Source of the DNA: Cercospora beticola
Lineage: Eukaryota; Ascomycota; Dothideomycetes; Mycosphaerellales; Mycosphaerellaceae
Assembly: GCF_033473495.1 (NCBI RefSeq)
Contig: NC_088941.1
Span: 1,054,001-1,118,000 of the forward strand
Reading direction: 5' to 3'
DNA: 64,000 nt
Shown piece after piece: positions 44,753 through 54,783 of this stretch. Position numbers and translations under genes: made by a program. The notes under the pieces were generated by a model that saw nothing but the letters and a program-made list of their open reading frames with translations, ran no database searches and had not been told where the DNA came from. Within the stretch, counting starts at the first letter, position 1; the number at the start of each line of letters is the position of its first letter.

Positions 44753-47105
44753 AGGACAGACCTCGTCGCCACTGGGCGCCATCACTCCTTTCGGAACACA
44801 GCAATTTCCCCTTTCCCGCATCCACTGTCCTTTTTGTGTTCTTCATCGCGCTATGGGTGGCGAAAACTTTATTCTTGCAAGCATGGTGCGATAGCGTCGG
44901 AGTTCTTCTTGTTTGGGCGGGCGTGTGCATAGGGTGGGAACAAACGATGTCATGTCATTTGGAGAGAGTTCCAAGCTCCTCTTCGGTAATGTTTGAAATG
45001 AAGGAAGGCAGGCTAAGGATCAGGAACATGAACAAAAGCGATGGGCGCAGAGGAACTGCTGCTCGCAGCGGACATCGCTCCTATATACAACGAATGCTCA
45101 AGGGAAAGTTCCGCGGGCTACGAGAAAGCTAGCTATTATTTGTGTTGCTCCCTAAGCAATCTGCGCTTCCTTCGGGATTTCCTATGCGACCGTTATTAAT
45201 GCACCGATTTTGGCCAGAGACCACGGTTCTCCGCACTACTCCATTGGCAAAGCAAGGTGTGTTGCTACCATGTCCACACGTTGGATATGCCCGTGCTATT
45301 TCGCTCCTGCAGACAGCGGTCGCGTCCGTCGGACAAGTTCCCTGCGGTGATCACAACAAAGACTACCCCAAGTAAAGGATCCGGACTCTTCAGCACTTAC
45401 TTACTGCATTGGCATGACGAGTTGCGAGGCTGTGTACTGACTATGACGACCTGAGCAGGCAAGCCACTGTCCTCTCGCGGCCTAAGCTGCAGCAGTCATT
45501 GCTACTGACGCGCAATACCGCCTTTGTCGAGATGCTGAAACATCAACGGCTCTCTAAATGTGTGTTCTTGGCTTCGTGTTTTTTCAGGAGAACTTTGTCC
45601 GCAGCCGCGTGAAGAAGTCCGACAAGACGCAGTGTAGATCTTCAAACTTCCAAGAACGAGGTCTCTCGTGATCACGGCAAGCTTTTGAATCGTCGGAGAA
45701 TGGTTTTCTGTCCCTGACGTGCCTGCAGCAGACAGCTGTAGGTGCAGCACTTGAACGCTGTTGACAGACAATTTCTGCGAGCTGCTTTGCATCGTGCAGT
45801 CGTTCCGTCAGTGCCCATTGGCAGCCATCGATGCCCGGCGATGAACCTGAAACAGGTACTGCGGAAAGATATGCATCGAGTTCCGGGGCTGTATTCGAGG
45901 ACAAATCCAAATTAATGAGTGCCTGAGCAATACTGCAGCTTTCCAACATTGTTTGTTGGTGCTGCTCGGTCCATGCGAAAAGACGTTGGTTTCCATCGGA
46001 AACCATCGAACAAACCATATTGTCGTTCACAACGGCCCAACGCAGGGAACAATTTGATTCAAGCACTTGTTGCACAAATCACGTTGAATGCAACTCTGAT
46101 CGATGGAGGATCAACTGTAACTGTAAAAACTTCACACCGCAACACGAATCGGTACCGACGTTACCGCCTGAAGTCAGTACCACCTAGTTGTTCAGATAGA
46201 CTTCACAAGGTTCAAGGCTGCTTGAGACGGCATCCCACCCAGAAATGCTTGGTTTGACCGCTCAGCTTCCTACACTTAGAAAAATGTTAATCGGGCAATT
46301 CTCCTACAAGAGCCCCAAAACTGCCTTCAAAATGCAAAACAGAAAGTTTCACTATCGCGTGAGATGAGGTTCCTTCCAGCACTGATGAGGTATTTACAGC
46401 AACACGAATACCACATCGCCGAAAGAGAACACGAATTTCGTCGCAAAGTCCGACATGGCACCCCACACGAATGTCCGGAGCGGAGACGACGTTCCGGCTT
46501 GCGTAATCCTCTGCAGCTTTCCCCGTTTTGTGTCTTATTCGCTGGCAGGATGCTCGCGAGAAAGCGGTTCCTGCAGGGAAGCTGTTGAGTCCGCGAAAAG
46601 TCAAAATAGAAACATAAATTGCCAGGATGTCGTTCCTCTACAACACTTGCCAAGAGCTCGCGCTCTCGGCCTTCGACGATGACGCCGAACCACATTTTTG
46701 TCGTTTCAACGGGCGGCGATTTTGCAGAGTGGTAGCGTGGACGTTGCAAGATCGGAGCCGAGAGGGGTAAGCGAATCGTTTCTCCGCGATTTGTCCTTCG
46801 TTGGCCAGGCATTCGCTTTTGGCAACGGTACTGTATCGATGATACGCAGCGGTCTGTGACACTTCGCGCTTTCGCTCTCTCGCACATAGCAACGCAGTGC
46901 GAAGATGGAGAAAGCCGATATTCTCTTGCGTAGGTCGCTCGAGCAACTCTTGCTCGGCAGACGATACCGAGTCCGTCGGTTCGTTGTTGCAAGGTTGGTC
47001 GTCCAGGCACACACAGCGAAGCGTGAATAGTAACCAGGCCGCCTTTTCCTGAGTTTATGTCCGAAACATATATATGTTTCCAGGCCCATCGTTCTCCCTC
47101 AGAAG
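44753..47105. other. Intergenic region between CMR1 and THN reductase
   Basis: About 2.35 kb. It holds the CMR1 3' UTR and the reductase promoter. Frames at 45584-46075 (-) and 46327-47112 (-) are open but lack good starts or recognisable domains, so they are not called. Near 47067-47080 there is an ATATATATG-type AT tract about 30 bp before the first ATG. Confidence 0.45.
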
Positions 47106-48105
47106 ATGTCAACTACTCCTGCATCATCATCAGAAACTCCCAACACCAAGAACGATCGCCTTTCACTCGATCCTCTAGGCGCTATATCGAAATCGAACGC
47201 ACTCTCCAATCACTATCTCTCTCTATTAGCCAACCCAAGCAAAATGTCTTCAGCTTTCCCATGGGGCATTGAGACCTCTCGTCTCGACGGCAAGGTCGCT
47301 CTCGTCACAGGATCCGGCCGTGGTATCGGAGCTGCCATCGCACAAGAACTCGCTCGACGAGGAGCGAAAGTTGTTGTGAACTACGCCAACTCATCCGACG
47401 CCGCCGAAAAGGTCGTTGGTGCTATCAAGGAGCACGGCGGAGATGCCATTGCCCTCCAAGCAGATGTTGGCGATGTCTCACAAACCATCAAGCTCATGGA
47501 CCAAGCCGTCGAGCACTTCGGCCAACTCGACATTGTCTGCTCGAACTCCGGTGTTGTGTCATTCGGACACTTGAAGGATGTGACAGAAGAGGAGTACGAC
47601 CGCGTTATGAGAATCAACACTCGTGGACAATTCTTCGTTGCAAGAGAAGCATACAAGCACCTGTCTGTGGGCGGCAGAATCATCATGATGGGTTCCATCA
47701 CTGGTCAGGCAAAGGGTGTGCCAAAGCACGCAGTATACTCTGGATCCAAGGGTGCCATCGAGACATTCGTGCGATGCATGGCTATCGACTGCGGTGACAA
47801 GAAGATCACCGTGAACTGTGTCGCACCTGGTGGTATCAAGACCGACATGTACCACGCCGTGTGCAGAGAGTACATCCCAGATGGAGAGAAGCTGAGCGAT
47901 GACGAGGTTGATGAGGTGAGTTCCGATCAAGATCCTGTCCTTGAACGTGTGCTAACAGTCCTCGCAGTACGCAAAGACATGGTCCCCAATGGCTCGCGTT
48001 GGCCAGCCAGTCGACATTGCACGTGTTGTTGGCTTTTTGGCCTCTCAAGACGGCGAGTGGGTCAACGGCAAGGTCATTGGCATTGACGGTGCCGCTTGCA
48101 TGTAA
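47106..48105 (+). CDS. THR1: 1,3,8-trihydroxynaphthalene reductase (SDR), melanin pathway
   Basis: Two exons, 47106-47915 and 47968-48105; 52-nt phase-0 intron (GTGAGT, GCTAAC branch, CTCGCAG). From the first ATG the product is 315 aa; from the in-frame ATG at 47244 it is 269 aa, the normal family size, beginning [16 protein letters not shown]. In 269-aa numbering: NADPH-binding TGSGRGIG at 22-29, NSG at 101-103, Asn125, and catalytic Ser151, Tyr165 and Lys169 (YSGSK). The C-terminus ends GAACM. In Magnaporthe the trihydroxynaphthalene reductase ends in Met while the tetrahydroxynaphthalene enzyme has Ile there, so the final Met favours the 3HN type (inference). The enzyme reduces 1,3,8-trihydroxynaphthalene to vermelone and often also tetrahydroxynaphthalene to scytalone. 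The gene lies 2.35 kb downstream of CMR1. Confidence 0.94.
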
Positions 48106-49011
48106 AGCTCTCAATCGAATCTTTGCCCGACTTTTAGCGTATGCATAGATCCGGTTTCAATCGGCTTGTGCGCGAGGTAGATATCCAGGTAGCGAATTCA
48201 AACGATGCTCATGTCAACCGGACTTTGTGCCGCAATGCACTCAATAATGGAGAACTGTCGTCGGAGAGTACACCGTTGCCCCTCCAGCCCACCTCCACAA
48301 GTGTGGCAGCCAAGAACAACACTTGCAAGCGACCCGTGGTATGCCGTTTAGTAGTTAGTGAGTTACTGCTGGGAAGTCATGATGATCATACTGCATTCTG
48401 ACAATACATAATGGAGTTGTCATATGAAGAGCCACACTGGCGTGGCGAATGCCGGATCGTGAGATGCTAGTCGACAATCAATCGCTGGACCTGTCTCCGA
48501 ACGAACACTCCTTACGTGCTTATGATTGTGCCAGGGATGTTTTAGTGTCCAAGCCGTCGTCGCACCAAGATCGGAGCCATCGTGGAACCAAGATCTCCCT
48601 TGCGAAAGAACCACGCTATACTCCGTAGCGTATCCGCCTATGCGGTAGTCGTGTGGCTTTTCCGTTGGCCAAGTCAATGTTGCACAACATAATCCCATGA
48701 TAGTACATGTGGATATTCCGATAGTCTCACGTTGAGCCCAGTAGCGGCGTGCAATGCAGCAGCATGGAAATTGGAGCCAAGTGTCGTCATGCGGACGTTT
48801 ACATCTGGTATACGAAAAACGCAGCCGAGCATGGTATCGGAAACGCAGCGGCAGCTTTGCAAGCCACAACATGCGCTGGCAGGAGTAGTTAGTCCAATGT
48901 CTGGCGCTCGTTGGACCTTGCCGCAGATACGTACCGCAACCACTAATGCCGTTGTATGTGAGATGCCCAAAAGCTCGGGTGAGGAATTCTCAGGGTCGCT
49001 TTGTGCTGTTG
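48106..49011. other. Convergent 3' intergenic region
   Basis: About 900 bp between the reductase and a minus-strand gene. No supported gene was seen. Confidence 0.4.
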
Positions 49012-50208
49012 TCAAACATTGCCAGTCATCAGCTCATAGTTCGCGGCTCCTACGTTGTTATTGAGCTTCCGCCGCTTCGCCACAGGCTGTGCAGTCGCTT
49101 CAGGTGCCACAGCTTGAAACTTTGTGTCTCGCTGGAACGAGAAAATCGGGTCTTTCCAGTCTCTATGTCGGGGTTTCTTGCGCCCATTGCGAGGGTTATA
49201 GGAGCCGATCAATTGCAGCACCGGCTTGTTGCTTGAAGCAATGCCTTTGGCATTGGCTATGAAATTCTTGGCGAACTCTGCCCATATGGTCGCGAGGTCG
49301 CACCCAGCACGGGTGTTACTTCTGATCAGCTGCTGTACAGGATTGCTACAATCGATCAGCTCAGTTGAACACGACTGTCTTCGCAAGGAAGCCTTGTTGA
49401 ATCAATTCGACCAAACGCATTTCGCGAAGGGCTGGAAGAGAAGTCGAACTGGTACTCACGGATTGCAGAGACTCCAGCCTGCTACGCCTTGTCCTTTGCG
49501 AATAGCTTCCTCCCAGTATCCTCCACATCTAAACACAGTGAACACCTGTAGAGCAGGGAAATGGCTCAGGTACTGCAGAGAGTGCGGAGTGAGGTCCCAT
49601 TGTGCGCCAAGGAACATCAGCTCGAGCTTGGACATCGCTCCTAAATCCTTCGCTGCAGACGCCCAGGCCCGCAAGATTCGGTCAGAGACGCCTTCCTGTC
49701 TAGCACCTGATCCTCGAATGTAGAACGTTTGAAGGTTCGGTATTTTCCTTATCGAGATGGCATCGTCCATGTCGATGGCCAAATCCTTGATCGTAAGACG
49801 AACGAGCCAAGCCATGTTGGCATCATTTGCAATTGATGCAAGACATGCTGGCCTCATACACGGGATGCGGCGTTTTTTCATGTCGTGCACCATCAAACGA
49901 TTGGTGCGTGCGAAAACTTGCCAGACATGAAGGGATACTGCATTGCAATCGTTCGCCCATCTCCATAGTTGTTCGATTACTCCTTGTGTCAGACCTTGCA
50001 AAGAGCTAGCGTCGAGCATGTCCGTGTTTCGGAAGAGTGTTCCTTTCGCCATGTCGACTAGCGACCTGGCACCACGATCTGGATGTTTGGGTAATTCGAG
50101 TGAAGGCATGTGGTGCTTATCATAGAAGCATCTTCTATGGCCATTCGCCTTCATGACCCTCTCGGTGTAGACTAGTCCGTTCTCCCGGTCGAAGGGCATC
50201 TTTCTCAT
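49012..50208 (-). CDS. Hypothetical protein with LRR/F-box-like C-terminal pattern (5' end uncertain)
   Basis: Two exons were reconstructed: 50208-49460 and 49378-49012, with an 81-nt intron (GTGAGT...GCGAAG) that keeps phase 2; 371 aa as written. The first exon has hydrophobic spacing like leucine-rich repeats (WLVRLTIKDLAIDMDDAISI, then LQTFYIRGSG and ALQVFTVFRCGG), as in many fungal F-box-like proteins. The C-terminus is basic (KRRKLNNN). Immediately upstream of the assigned ATG is a CACAG preceded by GCTAAC, which looks like an intron acceptor. The true first exon may therefore lie further upstream (toward 50260-50500), and the F-box, if any, may be there. No family name can be assigned. 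Its upstream end is only about 350 bp from the divergent J-protein gene. Confidence 0.6.
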
Positions 50209-50556
50209 ATGTCTGTGATCAGCTTCGTTAGCCTCGTGTCAGCAAGCATCAATGAGAAGACCTGATGCTTCAATGGTGGTCTAAATAGAGGCGCATCGGC
50301 AATGCGTCTTTGTGGACTTCAACTCGTGTTGTGGTTGTCCATGTCGATTGCAGTCGCGTCGCGTCGCGTTTCGTGGAAATAACATGTCGCCAAGAGATCT
50401 CGCGCCTCGGACCGTCTGTCCGAGATAAGCGATATCGCATCTCGAACCATCTCAAACGTGCGCATTGCCCATGACTTACCTCTACCTCACTCATACTGTA
50501 TTCTTACTCTTTTCACACGGCTCATGCTCCTACCATGAGCTGCTGTACATATCTCA
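50209..50556. promoter_or_regulatory. Divergent promoter region, LRR-like gene / J-protein gene
   Basis: 348 bp. It may include a first exon and intron of the minus-strand gene: an ATG at 50494 (-) is followed after five codons by GTAAGT. Confidence 0.4.
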
Positions 50557-51546
50557 ATGGTCTTGACAACCCGTAGCTGCAGTGCTCTCCTCGCGACCGC
50601 CCATAGCCTTCCGTCCATCTCAATATCGTCGACGTCATCGTCTCGAGGCCAACGAGCAGGCACACGACCAGCAACATGTCGCGTGGGCGGGTATGCCACG
50701 CTGGCCGGTGATGCAAGAGATATCGGAGAACAGCCAGAAGGGCGACAATGGGAACACAAATGGCCGGACGCGCCGAAAGGCCAGAAACATCCAACGCCAT
50801 ACCAGATCTTTGACATGAAGCATGATGCGAAGTACTCCAAAGCAGGATACTACAAGCTCGTCAAGCTGTACCATCCAGATCTACAAGTTCATAGTGTTGG
50901 AAGCACAAGGGGCAACAATGAAGTCTCAAACGCAGCAAAAATGGAGCGATACCGGTTGATCGTAGCTGCACATACGATTCTTTCAGATCCTGTCAAACGC
51001 AGCGCATACGACCGATTTGGAGCTGGCTGGAACGGGAAAGCAGAAGTTGGAAATCGAGATACCTGGGCACAACCTTCACCTTTCCATCCGGCTGGACCTT
51101 TCAGTCAGAGCTGGCATGACCCATCAGATCCTGTGTGGCAAAATGCTACTTGGGAAGATTGGGAGAGATATCACGATAACAAGTCAAATCCCACGAAAAA
51201 GGCGCCTGTGTACATGAAGAATTCCTACTTCCTGGCTGTGGTGATTGCGCTGGCGATCATGGGTAGCAGCTTAAATGTGCAGAGAGCACAAGAGAATGGG
51301 AATTATATTGTGGAGTCTCGAGATCTGGTGCATGATCGAGCATCGAAGAATCTGCGACAAGTGAGGAAAGAGGTGAAAGGTTTGTCGAACAGACGGGACC
51401 GAATTGATTTCTTCATGCGGCAGCGCGAGGCCGCGATGGGTGGGACCGTCAGTGAACATCAAGCATTGAGGGACGAGAGAGCTAGCCGGCTACTGAAAGA
51501 TCAAGAAGTCTGCTCCAGCGAGGAGGTTAGAGAACGAGGGACGTGA
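50557..51546 (+). CDS. JID1: Mitochondrial J-domain protein (Jid1-like)
   Basis: Single exon, 329 aa. The N-terminus (MVLTTRSCSALLATAHSLPS) is Ser/Thr/Arg-rich with no acidic residues for about 50 positions, a typical mitochondrial presequence. A J domain follows at about residues 80-155, with YQIFDMK, the HPD motif in KLYHPDLQ (near 106) and SDPVKRSAYDRFG. One hydrophobic segment near 222-240 (FLAVVIALAIMGSSL) should anchor it in a membrane, with a basic, coiled-coil-like C-terminus. J proteins stimulate the ATPase of Hsp70. Yeast Jid1 is an inner-membrane mitochondrial J protein of similar layout, so the symbol is by analogy. The HPD motif is intact. Confidence 0.8.
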   Translation: MVLTTRSCSALLATAHSLPSISISSTSSSRGQRAGTRPATCRVGGYATLAGDARDIGEQPEGRQWEHKWPDAPKGQKHPTPYQIFDMKHDAKYSKAGYYKLVKLYHPDLQVHSVGSTRGNNEVSNAAKMERYRLIVAAHTILSDPVKRSAYDRFGAGWNGKAEVGNRDTWAQPSPFHPAGPFSQSWHDPSDPVWQNATWEDWERYHDNKSNPTKKAPVYMKNSYFLAVVIALAIMGSSLNVQRAQENGNYIVESRDLVHDRASKNLRQVRKEVKGLSNRRDRIDFFMRQREAAMGGTVSEHQALRDERASRLLKDQEVCSSEEVRERGT

Positions 51547-51911
51547 AACAATGGAGACTGAGTCATTGATTCCTCCTACTGGGGGCCGAAAGCATGCCAA
51601 ACTTATGGCCATTCCCCTTCTACGGGTCATCACTGCGGACAGCCGACCAAAAACATGCCCAGCATCGATGTCGTTCGATGTATCCGCGCCACTGCGACCT
51701 GGAAACTTCACAGTCGCAAAGCACTGCACATAGCATGGCACCTCCGTGCAAGAAAGACAAAGTGAGAGAGAACAATCGGGAAAAAGCTTATGATCCAGCC
51801 AACCTGTATGAAGACGCGAGTGAAAGGACCGAGTAGGAACTTCCTGCTAGGTGTCTGCACATTAAGAGCAGAACTATGCAAGGAGGCAAAGCGAGGCACA
51901 GGGAAATCAAC

Positions 51912-52017
51912 ATTCAGTTCTTACTGAAGCACAAGGGCGGCAACGAGGCACATGGGATACAATAATTCAGTCCTCTACTGAAGCACATGGGGAGCAAAGA
52001 GGCAAATACGAAAGACG
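51912..52017. repeat. Imperfect tandem repeat, 53-bp period, two copies
   Basis: Both copies begin ATTCAGT, continue with TACTGAAGCACA and GG, then a GAGGCA element. They start at 51912 and 51965. A weaker GCAAGGAGGCAAAGCGAGGCA element precedes them near 51879. Confidence 0.55.
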
Positions 52018-52594
52018 ACGTATATCAAAACCAATTGAGACAACATTGAACATTGAAACTGCGATGCTTTGCAACTTTTCATTTTTCATCATCGCCGTTG
52101 CATACATTCTATCCCCAGTCTCCTTTCCCTCCATCCCCAGAACTGCATCTTTTCTCTTCCGAATCATGTATTTACACAAGTCCTCTGCTTGCTTCCAGTT
52201 CGCTGTCGTGCAGACGAAATAAAGCTATTGAAGCCTTTGAACTTCCTTTACCCTTTCAATGATCATGTTCCATATACCAGAAACGCCCTCATTGATGACC
52301 AGCAGTCCTCGGTCATCCAAAATGCCGCTGATCCAAACAGCAGAAACAAGCAAAAAAGCAAAAACCGAACAAATGCAGTCTTCTCAACCTCGTTGGCGGA
52401 AGGCTCAGTCTTTCGAGACCGTTCCGATCCGCCAAGTGAGAAAGTTCCCGTCTTGTACAAGAAGCTGTCTGTCGAGGTCCGCTGAAGAGGCCAGGCCTTT
52501 CCAAGGATGAGCTCACAGTCGAGCTATCGCTTGGACCTCGACAAGACTGTCATTCTTCCCTCATTATCATCCTCATCCTCATTCTTTCATCTCT

Positions 52595-52618
52595 CATATC
52601 CATATCCATATCCATACC
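52595..52618. repeat. Hexanucleotide microsatellite (CATATC, four units)
   Basis: Three exact CATATC units and a fourth with one change (CATACC), within a CAT/TCC-rich stretch just downstream of the FIG1 stop codon. Confidence 0.7.
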
Positions 52619-52642
52619 CATCTGTTCTCTTTCCTATCATCA

Positions 52643-53583
52643 TCACTCATCCGTCAACTTATCCAACAAATGAATACTCAAAATCATAACGAGCAATCCA
52701 ATCGTCACGATAATCAGCAACGCAAATCCAAACCAACCCAAAACCATCGCACTCGTCCCCACACCACTTCTTACAGAACCATTTCCGAAATCTTGAGCGA
52801 CTTGTGCTGCTGCGACGGAGGCTGTGTGTTGCCATAGGACGCTGACGAGCACGAAAATGGAAGCGATGAAGATGAGGGCGAGGGCGACTTGGGAGACGGG
52901 TCGGGAGGGGAAGGGTTTGATGTCGATGTCGGAGCCTGTGCGGGCGTCGTGTTCTTCGTGCCAGCCGGGGAACGTAGCGAGGAGGAGGAAGGTGATGAAG
53001 GCGAGGACGATGGCGATGATGCTGGGTGTTGCGTTAGTAACAGCACATTTTCGCTGATCGGATTTAAGGGCTGGGGTGTACTCACAGTAAGTATGGAAAC
53101 ACCACGCTATTCTTGAACGTGTTCGCGACCCAGATCAAATTCAACGGATCTTGATCGATCGAGACTTGTTCGGCCAGGAGTGTCGCATTGTTCGAACACA
53201 GGTAGCTGTCGCCTGAGTCTTGGTTGACGCAAATTCCAAAGTATCCCACTCGAACTTCTAGTCCTGCATCGCCAACCAGATTCGCAATGGCGTTTGTCAC
53301 GGCGGGGTTGACTTGTGTGGGATCGTATGTCGGCGTGTAAGATTCGTAGTAGAATGTGATGAGAAAGATGCTGGGGATTGCGGGCGATGATGATGAACAG
53401 CCTGCGAGGAGAAGTGCTATCGTGTCACGTCAGTATTTGTATCCATGATCGTTGAGAATATTCTGGTGCTTGCGACTCACATAAGAGCACAATAGCGATT
53501 GCGATCAATATCATCAAGACATGATGGTATCCCAGGAAGGGTATCAGCCGCTGGATGCCGACGGCGAATCGTACGTTCGCCAT
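52643..53583 (-). CDS. FIG1: Fig1-family membrane protein (Ca2+ uptake / mating fusion)
   Basis: Three exons: 53583-53481, 53416-53086 and 53020/53021-52643 (acceptor after CACCCAG, exon start 53021); introns 64 and 64 nt; product 270 aa. Four hydrophobic segments occur: about 22-42, 147-165, 195-215 and 238-260. The long first extracellular loop holds the Fig1 signature VGYFGICV followed by YLCSNNA. Fig1 proteins are claudin/PMP22-like and support the low-affinity calcium uptake system, polarised growth and membrane fusion in mating. All three exons join in frame and no long single frame shows the gene. The first intron has a second in-phase acceptor 15 nt downstream (TCGCAG, exon start 53401), which would remove five residues in or near the first hydrophobic segment. 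Confidence 0.9.
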
Positions 53584-54783
53584 GGCGTCGGTAGAGACGG
53601 TCTACCAGCTGTCTGGGTGGTGTCTTTGTTCGATGAGCTCCAGCGGCCCAGAGGCCGTGGAGTTGGGAAGGTGTGGAATGCAACCGCCGAACGAGTGCTT
53701 TGTCGCAGTGGCTAAGATGTCGGTGGGATGCGTTTGTGTCGAGAGCGAGTGTGTAGGATGTCGGTGCGTCCAAATGTCTCGGACAAGATGGGAAGGCGCG
53801 AGGTGGTGGAGGAGGTAGTGGTGGTAATAGTTCGGGATGTGGTATGCGCTGGGGCGATGGTCAACTTGTGCGCGAGCAACAATGGCTTTGTCTGGAGGTG
53901 TGGAATGGAGAAGAGTAAGCTTAGCTGCAGCAGTGCTGAATTCCCTCTGCGAGATCCCCCTTCGTGCTGTCTCGACGTCCCCTGCGGCGCAAAGTGGTGC
54001 TGCAGCGAAATCATCGAGGTTGGACGTGGCTGGAAGCGCCCCAGCCTCCGCTGTTTACTCTCGCTGCCGTCAACGGGGCAACGCGCCGACGTCATGCGGC
54101 TCTGCGAACGCCGCTTGCCGCGCTGCCAGGCACGGCAACCTTGATTGCCAGCGCCGTTTCACCATCGACACGCGGTCATGAGAATATGCGCTGGCTGCTG
54201 TTCGCATAGCAACACGATGTCGTACGTGTCGGGCTACGATTCTTGTACGGCAGACAGACATCTTCGCATGGATCCCACGTTGCTTGCAACTGAGCATGCG
54301 GTGCTTGTAATACTGTTCATTATAGTGATTCTCTATTACTGGTTTGCTGGCGAGCAAACGCTCGTACATGAACCATCTTCGACTCTTCGTTACAACGTGC
54401 GTGGCTTGTCGATCCTGCGTGCCAGCGCTTGTCCTCCTCTCGCGCCGCTCTTCTGGCGCCTTTCTTCCGCCCTTCTTTTGTGCTTCACCGCAACTTGAGA
54501 CACCCTGCCAGCATCGCGGTCAAACAGCTGTGAGGGCTGGCGTGTTGGCAATCAAATGAACGCCTCCTTGTGAATTATGTACCCGTCGCCTGCAAACTTC
54601 CAGAGTCGCGATAGAAGCTCGGTGCCCACGTCGTTCGATTCCACGCTGTCCATGTGTGTAGCGGCCTGTGCAATTGGGACATCTCGCAATGTGGATGGGC
54701 GTCACCTGAACTGCCCCAGTCTCCGCCCTCTCGTACCAGTATGATACGGTCTCACGCAGCAACACATTCATTACACACCTCCT
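53584..54783. other. Intergenic region upstream of FIG1
   Basis: About 1.2 kb between two minus-strand genes. Frames of 115-140 codons occur but none has recognisable content. It should hold the FIG1 promoter and RBD2 3' UTR. Confidence 0.4.

Larger units (their letters stand above)
51547..52642. other. Convergent 3' region with simple and tandem repeats
   Basis: About 1.1 kb between J-protein and FIG1 stop codons. It contains a two-copy 53-bp repeat (51912-52017) and a CATATC microsatellite (52595-52618). Frames here (for example 52069-52485) have no recognised content. Confidence 0.45.

Noticed and set aside
45584..46075. 163-codon minus-strand frame downstream of CMR1
   Set aside because: The N-terminal half looks protein-like, but the frame opens on GTG with no ATG or convincing splice acceptor, and the C-terminal half is Cys/Arg-rich. 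Not enough to call.
46327..47112. 261-codon minus-strand frame between CMR1 and the reductase
   Set aside because: Arg/Cys/Ser-rich chance composition, overlaps the reductase promoter and start, and no domain was recognised.
53728..54144. 138-codon plus-strand frame upstream of FIG1
   Set aside because: Cys/Arg/Val-rich, no domain, overlaps other equally open frames.
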